From: Streptomyces sp. 1331.2
Lineage (GTDB): Bacteria > Actinomycetota > Actinomycetes > Streptomycetales > Streptomycetaceae
Reading direction: 5' to 3'
DNA: 64,000 nt
Assembly: GCF_900199205.1 (NCBI RefSeq)
Contig: NZ_OBMJ01000001.1
Location: 5,573,001 to 5,637,000 of the forward strand
The position numbers were made by a program, and so were the translations under genes. This document shows positions 60,046 through 64,000 of the stretch, in pieces. The notes under the pieces are model-generated. The model was not told where the DNA came from. It saw only the letters and a program-made list of their open reading frames with translations, and ran no database searches. The stretch's first letter is position 1; each line of letters starts with the position of its first letter.

Positions 60046-60639
60046 ATGTCCCGCATCGGACGCGTCGAGCGCACCACCAAGGAGACCTCCGTCCTGGTCG
60101 AGATAGACCTCGACGGCACCGGCAAGACCGACATCTCCACGGGCGTCGGATTCTACGACCACATGCTCGACCAGCTCGGCCGGCACGGTCTGTTCGACCT
60201 CACCGTCAAGACCGACGGCGACCTGCACATCGACACCCACCACACCATCGAGGACACCGCCCTCGCGCTCGGCGCCGCCTTCAAGCAGGCCCTCGGCGAC
60301 AAGGTCGGCATCTTCCGCTTCGGCAACTGCACGGTGCCGCTGGACGAGTCGCTCGCCCAGGTCACCGTGGACCTCTCCGGCCGGCCCTACCTGGTGCACA
60401 CCGAGCCCGAGAACATGGCGCCGATGATCGGCAGCTACGACACCACGATGACCCGGCACATCCTGGAGTCCTTCGTGGCCCAGGCGCAGATCGCCCTGCA
60501 CGTCCACGTGCCGTACGGGCGCAACGCCCACCACATCGTGGAGTGCCAGTTCAAGGCGCTCGCCCGGGCGCTGCGCTACGCCTCCGAGCGCGACCCGCGC
60601 GCGGCCGGCATCCTCCCCTCGACCAAGGGTGCGCTGTGA
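60046..60639 (+). CDS. hisB: Imidazoleglycerol-phosphate dehydratase
   Basis: A 197-aa monofunctional dehydratase. The metal-binding motifs are H-I-D-T-H-H-T-I-E-D (about residue 63-72) and G-R-N-A-H-H-I-V-E (about 155-163). F-Y-D-H-M-L-D-Q-L is also typical. No phosphatase domain is fused, as expected for actinobacteria. Its stop overlaps the small membrane gene downstream by 4 nt (GTGA). Confidence 0.96.
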   Translation: MSRIGRVERTTKETSVLVEIDLDGTGKTDISTGVGFYDHMLDQLGRHGLFDLTVKTDGDLHIDTHHTIEDTALALGAAFKQALGDKVGIFRFGNCTVPLDESLAQVTVDLSGRPYLVHTEPENMAPMIGSYDTTMTRHILESFVAQAQIALHVHVPYGRNAHHIVECQFKALARALRYASERDPRAAGILPSTKGAL

Positions 60640-60788
60640 ACAACACCGCGATGATCCTCATCTTCGTCGGCCTCTTCCTGGCCGGCGGGGTGATCTCCTT
60701 CTGGAAGCAGAAGCACTCGAAGAGCGTCATCCTGGTGCTGGCCTTCGGCTCCGTGATGTGCCTGGCCTCGGGCCTCATGCGCCTGTGA
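60636..60788 (+). CDS. Small membrane protein within the his operon
   Basis: A 50-aa protein with two hydrophobic helices, about residues 5-22 (A-M-I-L-I-F-V-G-L-F-L-A-G-G) and 30-48 (V-I-L-V-L-A-F-G-S-V-M-C-L-A), joined by K-Q-K-H-S-K-S. No known enzymatic motif. The GTGA overlap with hisB and an intact frame show that it is a translated gene rather than spacer. Role in histidine synthesis is unknown. Confidence 0.75.
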   Translation: MNNTAMILIFVGLFLAGGVISFWKQKHSKSVILVLAFGSVMCLASGLMRL

Positions 60789-60819
60789 AGCCCGTAGTAG
60801 AGAGACTGGACACCTGAAC

Positions 60820-61455
60820 ATGGGCAAGAACGTCGTCGTCCTCGACTACGGCTCCGGCAACCTCCGCTCGGCGCAGCGCGCCCTGGAGCGGACCGGGGCG
60901 AACGTCACGGTCAGCTCCGACTACGACACCGCGATGGCCGCGGACGGCCTGCTCGTCCCCGGCGTGGGCGCCTTCGAGGCGTGCATGCGCGGGCTGAAGT
61001 CCGTCCGCGGGGACTGGATCGTCGGCCGCCGCCTCGCCGGGGGCCGCCCGGTCATGGGCATCTGCGTCGGCATGCAGATCCTCTTCGAGAAGGGCGTCGA
61101 GCACGGCGTGGAGACGCCCGGCTGTGACGAGTGGCCTGGCACCGTCGAGCCGCTGGAGGCCCCGGTCGTCCCGCACATGGGCTGGAACACCGTGGACGTC
61201 CCCGAGGGCAGCCGGATGTTCGCCGGCCTCGACCCGGACACCCGCTTCTACTTCGTGCACTCCTACGGCGTGCGGCACTGGGAGCTGGAGACCCACAGCG
61301 CGCGGATCAACCCGCCGCTGGTCACCTGGGCCACGCACGGGCAGCCGTTCGTCGCCGCCGTCGAGAACGGCCCGCTGTGGGCCACCCAGTTCCACCCCGA
61401 GAAGTCCGGCGACGCCGGCGCCGCCCTGCTGACCAACTGGGTCAACACCCTCTGA
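60820..61455 (+). CDS. hisH: Imidazole glycerol phosphate synthase, glutaminase subunit HisH
   Basis: A 211-aa class I glutamine amidotransferase that delivers ammonia to HisF. The nucleophile Cys is in M-G-I-C-V-G-M-Q (about 85), and the His/Glu pair in Q-F-H-P-E-K-S-G (about 190). N-terminus V-V-V-L-D-Y-G-S-G-N is diagnostic. ATG 60820 follows the small membrane gene by 31 nt. HisF, its partner, is the last gene of the operon. Confidence 0.96.
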   Translation: MGKNVVVLDYGSGNLRSAQRALERTGANVTVSSDYDTAMAADGLLVPGVGAFEACMRGLKSVRGDWIVGRRLAGGRPVMGICVGMQILFEKGVEHGVETPGCDEWPGTVEPLEAPVVPHMGWNTVDVPEGSRMFAGLDPDTRFYFVHSYGVRHWELETHSARINPPLVTWATHGQPFVAAVENGPLWATQFHPEKSGDAGAALLTNWVNTL

Positions 61456-61475
61456 GCGTCTGAGAGTTGTTACTG

Positions 61476-62198
61476 ATGAGCCTTGAGCTGCTGCCCGCCG
61501 TCGACGTCCGCGACGGCCAGGCCGTCCGCCTGGTCAAGGGCGCCTCCGGCACCGAGACCTCCTTCGGCGAGCCGCTGGCCGCCGCCCTCGCCTGGCAGAA
61601 CGCGGGCGCCGAGTGGCTGCACCTGGTCGACCTCGACGCCGCCTTCGGCACCGGCTCGAACTACGAGCTGCTGCGCGAGGTCACCGGCCAGCTGGACATC
61701 AAGGTCGAGCTGTCCGGCGGCATCCGCGACGACGAGTCGCTCGCCCGCGCGCTCGCCACCGGCTGCACCCGCGTCAACCTGGGCACCGCCGCCCTGGAGG
61801 CCCCCGAGTGGGTCGCCAAGGCCATCGCCGAGCACGGCGACAAGATCGCCGTCGGCCTCGACGTCGTCGGCACCACCCTGCGCGGCCGCGGCTGGACCCG
61901 CGACGGCGGCCAGCTCTTCGAGGTGCTGGACCGGCTGAACGCGGAGGGCTGCGCCCGCTACGTCGTCACCGACGTCAACCGCGACGGCACCCTGACCGGC
62001 CCCAACCTGCAGCTGCTGCGCGACGTCTGCGCCGCCACCGACCGCCCGGTGGTCGCCTCCGGCGGCGTCTCCTCGCTGGACGACCTGCGGGCCATCGCGG
62101 GTCTGGTCGAGGTGGGTGTCGAGGGCGCCATCGTGGGCAAGGCACTCTACGAGCAGAAGTTCACCCTCGAAGAGGCCCTGGAGGCGGTTTCCGGATGA
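61476..62198 (+). CDS. priA: Phosphoribosyl isomerase PriA (HisA, probably also TrpF)
   Basis: A 240-aa (beta-alpha)8 barrel isomerase. Catalytic Asp residues lie in P-A-V-D-V-R-D-G (about residue 9-11) and T-D-V-N-R-D-G-T (about 168-175). V-G-L-D-V and L-R-G-R-G-W are characteristic of the actinobacterial PriA group, which isomerises both ProFAR (His pathway) and PRA (Trp pathway) because these bacteria lack trpF. The second activity is known for the family and not shown by the sequence alone. ATG 61476 preferred over TTG 61467. Stop overlaps the next gene (ATGA). Confidence 0.93.
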   Translation: MSLELLPAVDVRDGQAVRLVKGASGTETSFGEPLAAALAWQNAGAEWLHLVDLDAAFGTGSNYELLREVTGQLDIKVELSGGIRDDESLARALATGCTRVNLGTAALEAPEWVAKAIAEHGDKIAVGLDVVGTTLRGRGWTRDGGQLFEVLDRLNAEGCARYVVTDVNRDGTLTGPNLQLLRDVCAATDRPVVASGGVSSLDDLRAIAGLVEVGVEGAIVGKALYEQKFTLEEALEAVSG

Positions 62199-62650
62199 CC
62201 GAAGGTCGGATCGTGCGCGGGCAGGTCGTGGCGGGTCGGGTGGGTGGCTTCTCCCCCTGGGAGGAGGAGTTCGGCTACTCCCGGGCCGTCGCCGCCGGTG
62301 ACCACGTGCACGTGGCCGGCTCCACCGCCTGGGTGGACGGCCACATCGAGCACGAGGGCGACCCGTACCGGCAGACCCTCGCCGCGTTCGGCGTCGGCCT
62401 CAAGGCCCTGGCCGCGTACGGTCTGACCGCGGACGACGTGGTCCGCACCCGGATGTACATCACCCACGTCCGCGACGCCGAGGAAGTGGGCCGCGCCCAC
62501 CGCGAGCTCTTCGACGCCGCACGCCCGGTGGCCACCATGGTGGTGGTCGAGGGACTGATCGACTCCCGGATGATGGTCGAGATCGAGCTCGACGCCTACC
62601 GATCCGGGCTGGCAAAGACCCTGGAAGTCTTGGAAGGCGAACAGCCGTGA
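62195..62650 (+). CDS. RidA/YjgF-family protein within the his operon
   Basis: A 151-aa small trimeric-type protein. S-R-A-V-A-A-G-D-H-V-H-V-A-G-S-T-A, R-T-R-M-Y-I-T-H-V with the conserved Arg and V-E-I-E-L-D-A-Y match the family, which deaminates reactive enamines/imines from PLP enzymes. Overlaps at both ends (ATGA with priA, GTGA with hisF) prove it belongs to the operon. It could protect against intermediates produced by HisC or other PLP enzymes, which is inference. Confidence 0.9.
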   Translation: MTEGRIVRGQVVAGRVGGFSPWEEEFGYSRAVAAGDHVHVAGSTAWVDGHIEHEGDPYRQTLAAFGVGLKALAAYGLTADDVVRTRMYITHVRDAEEVGRAHRELFDAARPVATMVVVEGLIDSRMMVEIELDAYRSGLAKTLEVLEGEQP

Positions 62651-63417
62651 CCCTCGCAGTACGTGTCATCCCCTGCCTGGACGTCGACGCCGGGCGGGTG
62701 GTCAAGGGCGTCAACTTCCAGAACCTGCGCGACGCCGGCGACCCGGTCGAGATGGCCAAGCTCTACGACGCCGAAGGCGCCGACGAGCTCACCTTCCTCG
62801 ACATCACCGCCTCCTCCGGCGACCGCGAGACCACCTACGACGTGGTGCGCCGCACCGCCGAACAAGTCTTCATCCCGCTCACCGTCGGCGGCGGCATCCG
62901 CGCCGTCGAGGACGTGGACAAGCTGCTGCGGGCCGGCGCCGACAAGGTCGGCGTCAACACCGCCGCCATCGCCCGCCCGGAGCTGGTCCGCGAGATCGCC
63001 CAGCGGTTCGGGCGGCAGGTGCTGGTGCTCTCGGTCGACGCCCGGCGCTGCCCCGCCGGGGTGGAGACCCCCTCGGGGTACGAGGTCACCACGCACGGCG
63101 GCCGCCAGGGCACCGGCCTCGACGCCGTCGAATGGGCGGGCCGCGCAGCCGAGTTGGGCGCCGGCGAGATCCTGCTCAACTCGATGGACGCGGACGGCAC
63201 CAAGGACGGCTACGACCTGGAGATGATCCGGGCCGTGCGCAAGGCCGTCTCGGTGCCGGTCATCGCCTCCGGCGGGGCCGGCAAGCTCGCCGACTTCGCC
63301 CCGGCCGTCGAGGCGGGCGCGGACGCGGTGCTGGCCGCCAGCGTCTTCCACTTCGGCGACCTTCGGATCGGCGAGGTCAAGGACGCGCTGCGGGAGGCCG
63401 GGCACCCGGTGCGGTGA
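62647..63417 (+). CDS. hisF: Imidazole glycerol phosphate synthase, cyclase subunit HisF
   Basis: A 256-aa (beta-alpha)8 barrel that joins PRFAR and ammonia to make imidazole glycerol phosphate and AICAR. The two catalytic Asp residues are in P-C-L-D-V-D-A-G (about residue 11) and V-L-S-V-D-A-R-R (about 130). D-I-T-A-S and N-S-M-D-x-D-G-T are also typical. Start GTG overlaps the RidA gene. A strong terminator follows at 63433. Confidence 0.96.
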   Translation: MTLAVRVIPCLDVDAGRVVKGVNFQNLRDAGDPVEMAKLYDAEGADELTFLDITASSGDRETTYDVVRRTAEQVFIPLTVGGGIRAVEDVDKLLRAGADKVGVNTAAIARPELVREIAQRFGRQVLVLSVDARRCPAGVETPSGYEVTTHGGRQGTGLDAVEWAGRAAELGAGEILLNSMDADGTKDGYDLEMIRAVRKAVSVPVIASGGAGKLADFAPAVEAGADAVLAASVFHFGDLRIGEVKDALREAGHPVR

Positions 63418-63432
63418 GCTGTGCAGGGTTGT

Positions 63433-63471
63433 GCCGAGGGCCCGCGGTTCTGCGAACCGCGGGCCCTCGGC
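63433..63471. terminator. Bidirectional terminator after hisF
   Basis: Perfect 18-bp inverted repeat GCCGAGGGCCCGCGGTTC / complement (63433-63450 and 63454-63471) with a TGC loop. It lies between hisF and the convergent VOC gene. Confidence 0.88.
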
Positions 63472-63488
63472 GTGTGCTCAGCGCGCGC

Positions 63489-64000
63489 TCAGGATTCCTG
63501 CGGCTCGCCGTGGATCAGGGCGAACGGGGCGCCGTTCGGGTCCGCCAGCCAGGCGATCCGGCCGACGTTCTCCACGTCCGCGGCGGGCATCAGCACCGTA
63601 CCGCCGGCCGCCGTCGCCCTGGCGACCACCGCGTCCACGTCGGCGGCCGAGAAGTACGGCGTCCAGGCGGAGGGCTGCTCCGGGGACATCGTCGGGGCGA
63701 TGCCGCCGAAGCTGGCGGCCCGCAGGTCCCCCTCGGCGGTGGAGATCACCCGGTAGGTCATGCCCGGGGACGGCTCGAAGTTCTCCATCCGCCAGCCGAA
63801 CAGCTTCTCGTAGTAGGCGAAGGCCACCTCCGGGCCGGAGGTGTGCAGCTCGGACCAGACCAGCGCGCCGTCCTCCGAGACCACGTCCAGGCCCTTGGTG
63901 TTGCCCGCCTGCCAGATCGCGAACTCGGCGCCCTGCGGGTCGGTCAGCTGGGCGAACCGGCCCTCCTCCATGACGTCCATCGGCGGGACGCGGACCGAGC
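63489..64000 (-). CDS. VOC/glyoxalase-like protein, cut off at the window edge
   Basis: The frame is open to the right edge at 64000; the 5' end is missing. The visible 170 residues contain the end of one VOC module (L-T-D-P-Q-G-A-E-F-A-I-W-Q) and a second (W-S-E-L-H-T-S-G-P-E-V-A-F-A-Y-Y-E-K-L-F-G-W ... L-A-D-P-N-G-A-P-F). It is related to the two-domain protein at 33537-34316, with the same order of motifs. Substrate unknown. Confidence 0.87.
   Translation of the reverse strand, partial: SVRVPPMDVMEEGRFAQLTDPQGAEFAIWQAGNTKGLDVVSEDGALVWSELHTSGPEVAFAYYEKLFGWRMENFEPSPGMTYRVISTAEGDLRAASFGGIAPTMSPEQPSAWTPYFSAADVDAVVARATAAGGTVLMPAADVENVGRIAWLADPNGAPFALIHGEPQES

Overview
This is chromosomal DNA of a high-GC, mycelial actinobacterium, most likely Streptomyces or the closely related Kitasatospora. 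The evidence is the very strong G/C bias at third codon positions, frequent GTG starts, probable leaderless genes, SepF and DivIVA beside ftsZ, a T-box ahead of ileS, WhiJ-like/DUF397 regulators and the gene order cell-wall cluster - divIVA - ileS - lspA - dnaE - his operon. Genus and species cannot be settled from this window alone.

Layout. (1) 1-15300: most of the division and cell-wall cluster, all forward: ftsI (3' end only), murE, murF, mraY, murD, ftsW, murG, ftsQ, ftsZ, pgeF, yggS-type PLP gene, sepF, yggT-type gene and divIVA. Most junctions are 1-8 nt overlaps. The real breaks are ahead of ftsZ (363 nt, regulatory) and ahead of sepF (298 nt, structured), and a strong terminator follows divIVA. 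(2) 15426-22050: ileS on the minus strand with a T-box leader, then forward dksA/traR-type gene, lspA, rluD-type gene and a GNAT gene. (3) 22171-40253: mixed-strand accessory and envelope genes. These include an MscS channel, a membrane hydrolase fused to an ABC ATPase with its permease, a NodU/TobZ-type carbamoyltransferase with a HAD phosphatase and an MFS transporter, VOC and MOSC proteins, a lipoprotein, small secreted proteins, and a WhiJ-like regulator followed by three tandem DUF397 genes. (4) 40507-43057: an RsbW-like ATPase, two small genes, and a conserved gene split by an IS481-type insertion sequence. (5) 43198-54431: dnaE, a LysR gene with an abnormal tail, a dapA-family gene, asd, an NYN-domain protein, an ABC exporter pair and a DUF2567-type membrane protein. 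(6) 54554-57526: three minus-strand genes (ybaK, LON-domain, beta-helix membrane protein). (7) 57617-63417: the histidine operon hisD-hisC-hisB-small membrane gene-hisH-priA-ridA-like-hisF, closed by a perfect 18-bp terminator. A truncated VOC gene ends the window.

Functionally, the first 15 kb makes lipid II, flips/polymerises it and builds the septum (FtsW/FtsI/FtsQ/FtsZ/SepF) and tip-growth apparatus (DivIVA). LspA, MscS and the secreted proteins serve the envelope. The dapA-family gene and asd lie on the aspartate route to diaminopimelate, the amino acid that MurE adds. IleRS, YbaK and RluD act in translation, DnaE in replication.

The most unusual items are: a perfectly reversible IS insertion whose transposase stop codon is supplied by the duplicated target; the hydrolase-ABC fusion; the carbamoyltransferase-HAD-MFS mini-locus; three near-identical hairpins of a dispersed palindrome family; triplicated DUF397 genes; and 14-bp x3 tandem repeats sitting on two separate stop codons. 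No tRNA, rRNA or CRISPR array was recognised.
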